Shown here piece by piece: positions 1 to 7,416 of a DNA stretch of 64,000 nt (positions are counted from its first letter, which is position 1; every line of letters begins with the position of its first letter). The notes under the pieces were generated by a model. That model had not been told where the DNA came from. It ran no database searches and saw only the letters and a program-made list of their open reading frames with translations. This DNA is from an uncultured Flavobacteriales bacterium. Its GTDB lineage: Bacteria; Bacteroidota; Bacteroidia; Flavobacteriales_D; Crocinitomicaceae. Location of the stretch: positions 62,001 through 126,000 of the forward strand of contig CAJAII010000064.1 of NCBI GenBank assembly GCA_903939755.1, given 5' to 3'. The position numbers and the translations under genes were made by a program.

Positions 1-2
1 CC

Positions 3-809
3 GAAAACAGCTCATTCATAGGATTAATTTTTGCCTTTTCAGGATTTTTCGCTTTCTTGTCGATTGGGTTCTATTTGTTATTCCTTGCATTTAAAAAACG
101 TTTGGAGAAAGAACAAGAAGCATTGCGGACGGCAGAAGTTAATTTTGAGCGTCAAATTAGTGAAGCAACTATTCAAGCAGAACAGCAAGAGCGTGTGCAA
201 ATTGCCATGGATTTACATGATGAAATTGGGGCGCTCGTAACGGTGTTAAAAATAAACATTCTCAATGCTCAGAATCGATTGGATCAACCTGACCGCTTGT
301 TTGGACTTCTCAATGAAACATCTGAACTAATTGAAAAAACAGCTGATACGATTCGTCGTATTTCAAATCGTATTTCGCCACCTACATTAGTCAAAATGGG
401 TTTAGATACCACACTGATTGAATTGGTTAAAACTATTCAATCCACGGGAAAAATGACTATCAATTACCAAAGCAATTTGAATGGCATCCGTTATCGCTTA
501 GATGCTGAATTGAACATGTACCGCATTATTATCGAAATGATCAATAATGTCTTGAAGCATAGCCATACAGATTGTTTAGACCTTGAAATAATGCGTTCTA
601 ATGATCAGCTAAACTTAAGCTTTAACTATGTTGGCCTAGGACTGAATAACGCACAAGTGCAACTCCTCTTGCGCCAAGAAAAAGGGAGTGGATTGAAAAG
701 TATTCAATCAAGAATCAATAACTTTAGAGGAAGTATAAGTTATCGAGTTGATGAAAAAGGAAAGGCTGAAATTTTGATTAAAATACCTACAGATGAAATC
801 AGAAATTAA
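3..809 (+). CDS. Sensor histidine kinase, NarL/NreB (HisKA_3) type; 5' end outside window
   Basis: The reading frame is open to the left edge, so the true start is outside the window; the TTG at 57 lies inside a hydrophobic helix and is unlikely to be the start. The visible part begins with the end of one membrane segment, then a coiled linker, then the H-box ERVQIAMDLHDEIG with the phospho-accepting His, as in the HisKA_3 family. The HATPase region follows: the N-box is IIIEMINNVLKHSHT and the G2 box is KGSGLKSIQSRI. The G1 box, normally DxGxG, reads YVGLG, so the Asp that contacts adenine is replaced by Tyr. The stop overlaps the downstream response regulator by 17 bases, so the two are one operon and almost certainly one two-component system. 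The signal sensed cannot be seen because the input domain is missing. Confidence 0.9.
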   Translation, partial: ENSSFIGLIFAFSGFFAFLSIGFYLLFLAFKKRLEKEQEALRTAEVNFERQISEATIQAEQQERVQIAMDLHDEIGALVTVLKINILNAQNRLDQPDRLFGLLNETSELIEKTADTIRRISNRISPPTLVKMGLDTTLIELVKTIQSTGKMTINYQSNLNGIRYRLDAELNMYRIIIEMINNVLKHSHTDCLDLEIMRSNDQLNLSFNYVGLGLNNAQVQLLLRQEKGSGLKSIQSRINNFRGSISYRVDEKGKAEILIKIPTDEIRN

Positions 810-1461
810 TGTAATCATAGTCGATGATCAAAAGCTCATGCGACAAGGAATTATTAAAATGGTTGAAGATCACACGCACATTAACGTGGTACACGAAGCT
901 TCAGACGGAATAGAAATAATCAATTGGTTGAAAGAAAACAAGAATAAAATTCGTGTGGATGTCATCCTTATGGATATGCAAATGCCCAACATGGATGGAT
1001 GGGAAGCCACTGAATTGATTACACGCAAATACAAAAGTTTAAAAATCATTGGACTCAGTTCCTATGATAATGAAGCATTTGTCGATCGACTCATGAAAAG
1101 TGGGGGGAGAGGCTACCTATTAAAGGTTCAAGAAATCAATGAAATAGTTGCTGCGATTGAACAAGTTATGGAAGTTGGTTACTACCTCAGCGAACGAGTA
1201 CCACTTTCAAAAATCCAAGAATTCCTTAATAAAAGTGTTATTTTTCCTTCTTTTAATACGTCTGTTCTTTCAGATCAGGAAGTAAGAGTTGTTCAACTAA
1301 TTTGCCAAGAGAAAACCAGCCAAGAAATAGCAGATATCCTATTTGTTTCAAAGAAAACAATCGAATCACACCGGGACAGAATTCTTACCAAAATCAAAGC
1401 TCGAAACATGGTTGGCATCGCATTGTATGCATTGAAGCATCAGTTGATAAAGTTTTCATAG
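793..1461 (+). CDS. Two-component response regulator, NarL/FixJ (LuxR HTH) family
   Basis: This 222-aa protein has a receiver domain (about residues 4-125) and a LuxR-type helix-turn-helix (about 155-220). The receiver shows the acidic pair VDDQ near residues 11-12, the phospho-acceptor in ILMDMQMPNMDGWEA, the SS switch position in IGLSSYD and the conserved Lys in GYLLK. The HTH has the family pattern SDQEVRVVQLICQEKTSQEI followed by KKTIESHRDRILTKI. It overlaps the kinase gene by 17 bases and is therefore the cognate regulator. Target genes cannot be deduced; the following genes are separated by about 570 bases of non-coding DNA, so there is no obvious cotranscribed target. Confidence 0.93.
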   Translation: MKSEINVIIVDDQKLMRQGIIKMVEDHTHINVVHEASDGIEIINWLKENKNKIRVDVILMDMQMPNMDGWEATELITRKYKSLKIIGLSSYDNEAFVDRLMKSGGRGYLLKVQEINEIVAAIEQVMEVGYYLSERVPLSKIQEFLNKSVIFPSFNTSVLSDQEVRVVQLICQEKTSQEIADILFVSKKTIESHRDRILTKIKARNMVGIALYALKHQLIKFS

Positions 1462-2030
1462 ATTAGTTCCGCGAAAAGAAAACCTGGAATAAAATCAGAG
1501 CCGTACCTTAGTTTAAAGTTAAGATTAAAAATCTCAAAACACCAGCAAGGTTGAATATCGATAAAGAGTTGTGACAATCGCCTATTTTTAAAATCATGAT
1601 GGAACCTATTAATTGATCCTTTCCACATAAAATTTAAAAATAGAATAACCCCTAAATTTATAGGTATTTATACTAAAAATTTAGTGCGCGCTTTGCGAAT
1701 ACTAATTACCTAATTCCTTTACTGCTTAAGAGCTATAAAGCTAAATATCCGAAAAAGCTTACCAATAATCACTTTTTTTATCGCCGAGGCGATAAATAAC
1801 CCATTTGTTTTCATTGTAAATTGCATGAACTATTGAACTCCTAAACTTCGCAAATACTTCTGTTGTGGGGGTGTAAATTTTAAACGCTTATGTAAACGAG
1901 TTAGCAAAATGCAAACAATGTTCTAAAGACAATGAAATAGATGAACACCGCATTTAGCGAAAAAAAAGGAGAAAAAACAGACCCGAACACTCCCGAAAAA
2001 GAAGTAAGGCAATTTTAAAAAAATAAAAAT
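1462..2030. other. Long AT-rich intergenic stretch with a direct-repeat copy
   Basis: No gene is supported here. The only distinct structure is the repeat at 1560-1619, which recurs at 5283-5343. The reverse-strand open frame over 1440-1628 overlaps the regulator gene, has no recognisable domain, and reads the repeat in a different frame from the corresponding open frame at the other copy, so it is not called. The remainder, from 1630 to 2030, presumably carries the promoter of the lipoprotein gene at 2031; I could not identify a convincing -33/-7 pair or an RNA motif. Confidence 0.5.
1560..1619 (+). repeat. Direct repeat, left copy (partner at 5283-5343)
   Basis: Positions 1560-1609 match 5283-5332 at 46 of 50 positions, including 31 identical bases in a row (1579-1609 and 5302-5332). 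With a one-base gap the similarity continues to 1619/5343 (attgatcc against attggtcc). Both copies are in intergenic DNA, in the same orientation, and bracket the three genes between 2031 and 5210. On the reverse strand both copies can be read as GSIMILKIG followed by Cys, so a decayed coding origin is possible but unproven. Confidence 0.85.
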
Positions 2031-3029
2031 ATGAACAAATTAATTTATGGAACATTATTCCTTACCTTAGTAGGAATTGGATTTGTTGGATGCAAAAAAG
2101 AACAAATGCAAAATGAAAGAAGTAACTTGAATTTAGATAATGAATTTAACGTTACTGCAAATGGTAAGATGCTTGTTTTTGAAACATCTGAGAAATATGA
2201 AAGGCTCATAACAAACGTAAGTGAAGAGAAAATGAAAAAATTTATTTCATTTGCAAGTTCATTAGAATATAAAAGTTTAGCAGATAAAAAAAATCTTACG
2301 AAATCAATGGATGATGAAGGCGATGCTTTATTCAATGCCATCTTGAATGAAGATGGAATAGTTCAAATTGGCAACTTTCTTTACAAAATTGATTTAAAAA
2401 AAGAAATAGTTGGGGTGCTTTCTATTTCTAAAATATCAGAATACGCAGATTTGGTTTCAATGAATATCGAAAATGAAAACATTCGCAGATTTACTACAGG
2501 CGACGATGTTATTGATTTAGCTGAGTCAGGAGCTGAATCAACAGCAAAAAGTTGTGGTGGTATTGATGGGGGGACTTATCCTTGCTACAATAATATAAAT
2601 CAAGGACAAATTGTTGCCACCCTTGCCAACGGTAATGTTTGGAGGTTAAATCCAGGCGTGAAGTTTTTTAGAGCAGGTATCTATTTTAGACTATCTTCAT
2701 TGTATGAAATTTGGGCGTTTGCGAATGCAAGTGCACCAGACAATGGTGTTAAAGTTAATAGTTTAAATGGACTATTTACGGTTGAGATTTTCTGTAAAGG
2801 ACCTGAAGGATGGTGTCAAAAAAGACCATGTGGAAGTGGCGATATTGAAACTGTTAATTCAGGATTTTATTATTCAAAAACTCTTTCTGAATATCAAGAA
2901 ACCTTTTATAGCGGAATAAGAAATTTAAATGGTTATTATTTCTTTGTTCAAGGTCGTGCTAAATTTCCGGATGGTACAGTGACTATTGCATCTCCATATG
3001 GAGGAAGAAACATAAATTCACCGTACTAA
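2031..3029 (+). CDS. Putative lipoprotein, unknown function
   Basis: This 332-aa protein begins with a clear lipoprotein signal, MNKLIYGTLFLTLVGIGFVGC, with the lipobox Cys at residue 21 followed by KKEQ. The rest is soluble and not recognised. Residues 50-130 are charged and possibly helical; the C-terminal half contains four to six Cys in short motifs (SCGG, YPCY, FCKG, WCQKRPCG), which suggests a disulfide-stabilised periplasmic or surface domain. Its stop is followed after one base by the ATG of the next gene, so the two are translationally coupled. The gene lies inside the block bracketed by the 60-bp repeats and is AT-rich. Function unknown. Confidence 0.8.
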   Translation: MNKLIYGTLFLTLVGIGFVGCKKEQMQNERSNLNLDNEFNVTANGKMLVFETSEKYERLITNVSEEKMKKFISFASSLEYKSLADKKNLTKSMDDEGDALFNAILNEDGIVQIGNFLYKIDLKKEIVGVLSISKISEYADLVSMNIENENIRRFTTGDDVIDLAESGAESTAKSCGGIDGGTYPCYNNINQGQIVATLANGNVWRLNPGVKFFRAGIYFRLSSLYEIWAFANASAPDNGVKVNSLNGLFTVEIFCKGPEGWCQKRPCGSGDIETVNSGFYYSKTLSEYQETFYSGIRNLNGYYFFVQGRAKFPDGTVTIASPYGGRNINSPY

Positions 3030-3030
3030 T

Positions 3031-3903
3031 ATGAGATTTATTCTTTTTTTAATTATCGTGTTTGGGCAGAGATGTTTTGCCCAAACATCTATTTCGATTG
3101 CACCTCTGGTTATTGGCAAAGCGTATTTCTGCAGTTATCCAAGCGATTTTAGATTCAATCAAATTTATTCTGAACAAAGTAGTCAATACACTCCAAATCC
3201 TTATTACACATTTGGAGCTAAAAAATTTAGTTACCGGCCAAGTATAGATATAGGCATACAAGTTGAGTTAAGTCTCAAAGACGGAAAACATCGAATTGGA
3301 ATAGAGTGGGCTTCAGATGCATCTGGTACAATGTCTAAAACAACTGATTTTGAAACTGCCAACACTTTTGGAATTACTGTTCCGTATAAAACTTATGGTA
3401 GTGGTACTAGTTATTTTCAAAGTGGTTTTACGTACAATAGAATTTCAGTTAGATATCATTCGAGGTTGACAAAACAGAATTCAATCATTAATTTGTATTT
3501 AGTGCCTGAATTAACTTTAACATTTGGTAAAGCCAATAATGCAACTTGGCTTTATGAAAATGATACAATTTCAGTAAATAATTCTTACTTTCATAATGAT
3601 GCAAAAAGTCTCTCCCGCGAAAATAGTGCTTATTACATTGGTCAAAAATCAATACTGGCAGGGATAGGTTTGAGAGCAGACTTTAAAACACCAAAGAACA
3701 AAAAATCCCTTTTTTCACTTGATTTAAGCTACAAACAAGGGTATAAAGTTATTTCCTATTCGCAACACACGACGGTTATCTATGATTCAGGTAAAGTTTT
3801 TGGAATAACTGATGGATTATCTGCAACAGGATCTGGTTTATATCTTCAATTATCCAGATCTTTCACCCTGTATAAATGGAAAAGTAAACATAACCAAAAA
3901 TAA
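3031..3903 (+). CDS. Putative outer-membrane barrel-like protein, unknown function
   Basis: This 290-aa protein has a signal peptide (MRFILFLIIVFGQRCFAQ) and a mature part of alternating hydrophobic and polar residues ending in YLQLSRSFTLYKWKSK, which resembles the strands of a small outer-membrane beta-barrel. No family is recognised. The ATG lies one base after the stop of the upstream lipoprotein gene, so the pair probably works together at the outer membrane. A T9SS cargo gene follows after 41 bases. Confidence 0.78.
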   Translation: MRFILFLIIVFGQRCFAQTSISIAPLVIGKAYFCSYPSDFRFNQIYSEQSSQYTPNPYYTFGAKKFSYRPSIDIGIQVELSLKDGKHRIGIEWASDASGTMSKTTDFETANTFGITVPYKTYGSGTSYFQSGFTYNRISVRYHSRLTKQNSIINLYLVPELTLTFGKANNATWLYENDTISVNNSYFHNDAKSLSRENSAYYIGQKSILAGIGLRADFKTPKNKKSLFSLDLSYKQGYKVISYSQHTTVIYDSGKVFGITDGLSATGSGLYLQLSRSFTLYKWKSKHNQK

Positions 3904-3944
3904 ACCTTTATAAACATCAAACAGACACAGAAGCAATTAATAAA

Positions 3945-5210
3945 ATGGATAAAATTATGAAAACGTTTATCGCTCTGTTGTTAATTCAATTCAATTTATC
4001 TGCACAAACGTGGCAAGAGGTAAATATTAATTACAATGCGAGATCTATGGCTATCAATCCATATGATTCAACTATATGGCTTGTTAAAAAATACCCTGCT
4101 CACATGGATCAGAACGGAGTATTAATAGAATACAATACTTCTTTGGTCCCTATTTTTAATTTTGTTGATTTCACTTGCAGCAAACCTGTATTCACTTCCA
4201 ATGCAACTTATGCTTATACCAATGGAGCAAATTTCTTTTATAAATTTAATGGTACCACATTTGAAAAGATATATTTGCCAGGCAATCAAACTATGTTTTT
4301 TAATATGTCGGCATTTGATGATACCTTGTATTTAAACTGCAGTAATCCAACTCAAACTTTAATGTACTATCAAGATCAACTGGTTGGACAATCAGCCATT
4401 GAATCTTTTAGACTTCGAAAGGGCCAATCGACCTTTTATTCATCCTATAATATTGCAACTGTTAATCTCAATTTCAGCCAAAATCAATTTCAATACTTTT
4501 ATAATTGTCCCAATAATCACCAAATAAATGATTTAAACGTCAAACCGGGCACAGACACTTTGTATTTTACATCAATTGATAAAATTTATACGGCATCTTT
4601 ATCATCAATTGTTGACAGCATTACCCCTTTTAACTCAACTCAAATGCCATTAGGTCATCTTATCACGTTTCGATTTGATTTAGGAGATAATATTTGGACT
4701 TTATTTGGCGATTCCAATTGCAACTTAGTTAACCACTATACCAAGCAGATCTCTAACTATAATGTTGCTACTCAAACATGGGATCAAACAATTAATGTTT
4801 CAACTCTATTAACACCATATCCTGAATTGAATCCCAACATGATTGCTGGACAGATTGAAATTGATCCTTACAATAATGTTTGGTTATTATTATATATTAA
4901 CAATATAACCAAGTACTTCCTTATGCCGCAAGGAGATGTGCCTTCATGGGTAGGTGTGAACGAGACACCTGGCTTATTTCATGTGTCATGCTATCCAAAT
5001 CCTACTAATCAATTTCTGAATATTGAATTGCCTAACACAACAAATGAAAATATTCAAATTTTTGATGTCACAGGAAAACTAGTTCGAGAATTCAAAAACA
5101 ATAATTTGGCATTTCAAACAGATATAAGCTTATTTGATGATGGGATATATACTATTCGTTTTTCAATAAATGGAAAAGAATTAACTAAGAGATTTATTGT
5201 CCAAAAATGA
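3945..5210 (+). CDS. T9SS type A sorting-domain protein, propeller-like body
   Basis: This 421-aa protein is secreted: the signal peptide is MKTFIALLLIQFNLSAQ, preceded by four residues if the ATG at 3945 is used; the ATG at 3957 is an equally good start. The last 80 residues form a type A sorting domain: CYPNPTNQFLNIELP, then IQIFDVTGKLVREF, then DDGIYTIRFSINGKELTKRF. The middle has repeating segments with aromatic and Trp-containing strands (DSTIWLVKK, GDNIWTLFGD, YNNVWLLLY) that suggest a beta-propeller of the two-component-regulator-propeller kind; this is inference. It is expected to be exported by the Sec system, moved across the outer membrane by T9SS and attached to the surface or released. 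Third gene of the repeat-bracketed block. Confidence 0.85.
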   Translation: MDKIMKTFIALLLIQFNLSAQTWQEVNINYNARSMAINPYDSTIWLVKKYPAHMDQNGVLIEYNTSLVPIFNFVDFTCSKPVFTSNATYAYTNGANFFYKFNGTTFEKIYLPGNQTMFFNMSAFDDTLYLNCSNPTQTLMYYQDQLVGQSAIESFRLRKGQSTFYSSYNIATVNLNFSQNQFQYFYNCPNNHQINDLNVKPGTDTLYFTSIDKIYTASLSSIVDSITPFNSTQMPLGHLITFRFDLGDNIWTLFGDSNCNLVNHYTKQISNYNVATQTWDQTINVSTLLTPYPELNPNMIAGQIEIDPYNNVWLLLYINNITKYFLMPQGDVPSWVGVNETPGLFHVSCYPNPTNQFLNIELPNTTNENIQIFDVTGKLVREFKNNNLAFQTDISLFDDGIYTIRFSINGKELTKRFIVQK

Positions 5211-5548
5211 AAAAGCCCGGTTCAGCCAATAAGCGCTAGAAAATCAATGTAAACTTTACAATCGAAAACGATTTATAATCCTGATAAAAAATTGGGACAA
5301 ACGCCTATTTTTAAAATCATGATGGAACCTATGTCATTGGTCCGGATTCCTGAAGTATTTCTTATGGTACCCACAACATTCAACTCCAAAAGGTAGCCCA
5401 TAGTGCAAAGCGAACCTTTGGAAAGGAGCGACATGGTAGCATTACTTTGCGGGTTGATTAAAAAATTATAGATTTTTAGTTTGAATATAACCACCCCTTT
5501 ACGCGCGATTTTTCGTTACCTTCAACGAGGAGTACTGCAAAATTGATT
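5211..5548. other. Intergenic stretch with direct-repeat copy and possible decayed ORF
   Basis: It contains the right copy of the direct repeat (5283-5343). A 73-codon reverse-strand frame (5273-5494) covers most of it, but it lacks a recognisable domain, has no convincing initiation context and ends just past the repeat; I treat it as a possible remnant, not a gene. The sigma-factor promoter should lie in the last 150 bases, but no clear -33/-7 pair is visible. Confidence 0.5.
5283..5343 (+). repeat. Direct repeat, right copy (partner at 1560-1619)
   Basis: The first 50 bases (5283-5332) match 1560-1609 at 46 positions; the match extends to 5343 with a one-base gap. Same orientation as the left copy, about 3.7 kb away. 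It lies roughly 200 bases upstream of the ECF sigma-factor gene. Confidence 0.85.
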
Positions 5549-6100
5549 ATGCTAAAGGAAGAATGGATTGCTGGATCAATGAAATTAGACCGGAAAAGTC
5601 AATTGGCTTTGTACAATTATTGTTTTCCTGAATTAAAGAAAGCCGCACGAAAATTTTTCAGCACTGATGTGGAACTTATGCATGTCATTAATGGCTCTTT
5701 CATTAAAATCATTGAAAACCTTCATAAGTACGAACCTATTAACTTCAACGCTTGGATTAAGCGAATTTGTACCAATGAATCCATAGATTACCTCCGAAAA
5801 AACAAAAAATACAAAGAAACCTTTCTCATCAAAGCGTCAGAAGGAATAAACGAACCTTTCGAAGCGCCTTCTATTGAAACGAGCATAGAAAATGAGCACC
5901 TGGAATCTCTTTTACTTCAACTGAATACCCCTTGCCGGATCGTATTTAATCTATTTGCCCTTGAAGGATTTTCGCATAAAGAAATAAGCCAATCCCTCGG
6001 GATTACCGTGGAGACCTCAAAATGGCATACCAAAATGGCCCGCAAAAAACTAAAAGACTTACTTGCAAACACTCAAAAAAAAATTATTAACCATGGATAA
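5549..6100 (+). CDS. ECF-type RNA polymerase sigma factor
   Basis: This protein of 183 aa (from the ATG at 5549; an in-frame TTG at 5543 is ten bases from an AGGAG and could be used instead) has the two regions of an extracytoplasmic-function sigma factor. Region 2 spans about residues 18-85, with FNAWIKRICTNESIDYLRKN as the conserved part of regions 2.3/2.4. Region 4 spans about 125-180, with the HTH FSHKEISQSLGITVETSKWH followed by KMARKKLKDLL. Its last 8 bases overlap the start of the next gene, a membrane-anchored protein, which is the usual arrangement of a sigma factor and its membrane regulator. It probably controls its own operon and perhaps the secreted-protein genes downstream. Confidence 0.92.
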   Translation: MLKEEWIAGSMKLDRKSQLALYNYCFPELKKAARKFFSTDVELMHVINGSFIKIIENLHKYEPINFNAWIKRICTNESIDYLRKNKKYKETFLIKASEGINEPFEAPSIETSIENEHLESLLLQLNTPCRIVFNLFALEGFSHKEISQSLGITVETSKWHTKMARKKLKDLLANTQKKIINHG

Positions 6101-7355
6101 AAAGGCTGACGATTCTAATTCATTTAATCAAATTCCGGAAAACTACCTAATTGACTTAAACCTGCGCTTGGATGCCTTGGAAAAAAAACGCAAGCGTAAG
6201 CGCATTTTCTACATATGGTTTCCTATCCTACTGCTATTTGGGATTGGCTTAGGCATGTATCAATCACTTAGACCTAATTTGCCGACGACAAAAGTTTCTG
6301 TAGTCAAAGCGCTTCCCCTGGTTTCTCCTACAACTCCCGATTCAACACGCAATTCAACGTATAAATCAACTCCCGATTCAACTCAGAAATCAATACAGAA
6401 ACCAAACAGCCTAAGCAGACACCTTGAACATTCCCTTGCTTCCATTCAATCCAAACGAACTGAGAGTGCAACACCATTGAATATTGAAACACAGCGCAAA
6501 GATTCCATCCCCTATACTTCTGATGACACTGAAATTGCGGCAGAGGAACATAAAGCTGAAAAAGTAGCAGTAGCACACATCGATTCCACTTTTTCCAAGA
6601 TCGAAATGTCTCCAAAACCAAGTGAATTAAGGATTCCCTTCCGAGAAATACCCCCGATTACTTTGCACCGCATTGGCTTTTTCACATGGCCCATCTTAGA
6701 GACCTCGCAAGCAAGAAAAACGGAAGTTTCTTGGCAACATATGCTCGGATTTTCCTGCGGTGTGAGCGGGATCATTTCCTCCTTTACTCCGATGGAAAAC
6801 CCCATAAATTCGTTTTTAAATGCTACCTACGTCGATTATAAAAGCTATGCCCAAGCACGAAAAGAAGCAGAGCGCGCCACTAGTTCCTTGGATTTATCGG
6901 TATTTTATCGGCAACAAGCCAAACATTGGTTTTATCAAGTGGGGATCGCCTATAATGAATGGGGTGAACAAATTGTATATCCGTTCAATTCAATTGATGG
7001 AACCAACCGCTACCGTTACCTCAACATCCCTATATTTGCGGGCTATCAATGGACCAAAAACAAAGTAAGTCTGAGTCCAATGCTGGGACTATCTGCTGGA
7101 ATTAAACTGAGCGGTAGAGGGTACTATCTAATGCCTGATGGCGGTGTAGACATCGTTGAAGCACAAACTTTTTCTACTTCCGGTATCGCACAAATCGAAT
7201 TGGCGTATCACCTGAATCCATTCATTTTCCATTTTACCCCTGGCATTCGTAGCTCCATTGGTTCCCCTGTAAAATCGGCTGTAACAAAAAATAGCTACCA
7301 AGCGATTGGATGCCAAATCGGGTTTATTTATCTTTTGGAGCATAAAAGAAAGTGA
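6093..7355 (+). CDS. Putative anti-sigma partner: one membrane helix plus barrel-like C-terminal domain
   Basis: The real start is the ATG at 6093, inside the sigma-factor gene (overlap ATGGATAA); upstream in-frame codons are only TTG. The 420-aa product has a short basic cytoplasmic N-terminus (about 37 residues ending KKRKRKR), one membrane helix (about 38-57), a long Ser/Thr/Pro-rich linker with repeated DST segments (about 70-160), and a C-terminal part (about 210-420) with amphipathic strands such as VSWQHMLGFSCGVSG and FHFTPGIRSSIGSPVK, typical of small outer-membrane barrels of the PorT-like kind. The position next to an ECF sigma factor suggests an anti-sigma role, with the cytoplasmic N-terminus binding sigma. 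That role is inference; no canonical zinc anti-sigma domain is present. Confidence 0.75.
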   Translation: MDKKADDSNSFNQIPENYLIDLNLRLDALEKKRKRKRIFYIWFPILLLFGIGLGMYQSLRPNLPTTKVSVVKALPLVSPTTPDSTRNSTYKSTPDSTQKSIQKPNSLSRHLEHSLASIQSKRTESATPLNIETQRKDSIPYTSDDTEIAAEEHKAEKVAVAHIDSTFSKIEMSPKPSELRIPFREIPPITLHRIGFFTWPILETSQARKTEVSWQHMLGFSCGVSGIISSFTPMENPINSFLNATYVDYKSYAQARKEAERATSSLDLSVFYRQQAKHWFYQVGIAYNEWGEQIVYPFNSIDGTNRYRYLNIPIFAGYQWTKNKVSLSPMLGLSAGIKLSGRGYYLMPDGGVDIVEAQTFSTSGIAQIELAYHLNPFIFHFTPGIRSSIGSPVKSAVTKNSYQAIGCQIGFIYLLEHKRK

Positions 7356-7416
7356 ATCCCCCCTTTTACTCGATGAGTTGCGTTTAGTAGAATGTACCTT
7401 CACTAAACCATACCTC

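Noticed and set aside
1440-1628. Reverse-strand 62-codon open frame
   Set aside because: It overlaps the response regulator, has no recognisable domain, and reads the shared repeat in a different frame from the open frame at the other repeat copy.
5273-5494. Reverse-strand 73-codon open frame over the right repeat copy
   Set aside because: No domain, no convincing start context, and no matching frame at the left repeat copy; at most a decayed remnant.
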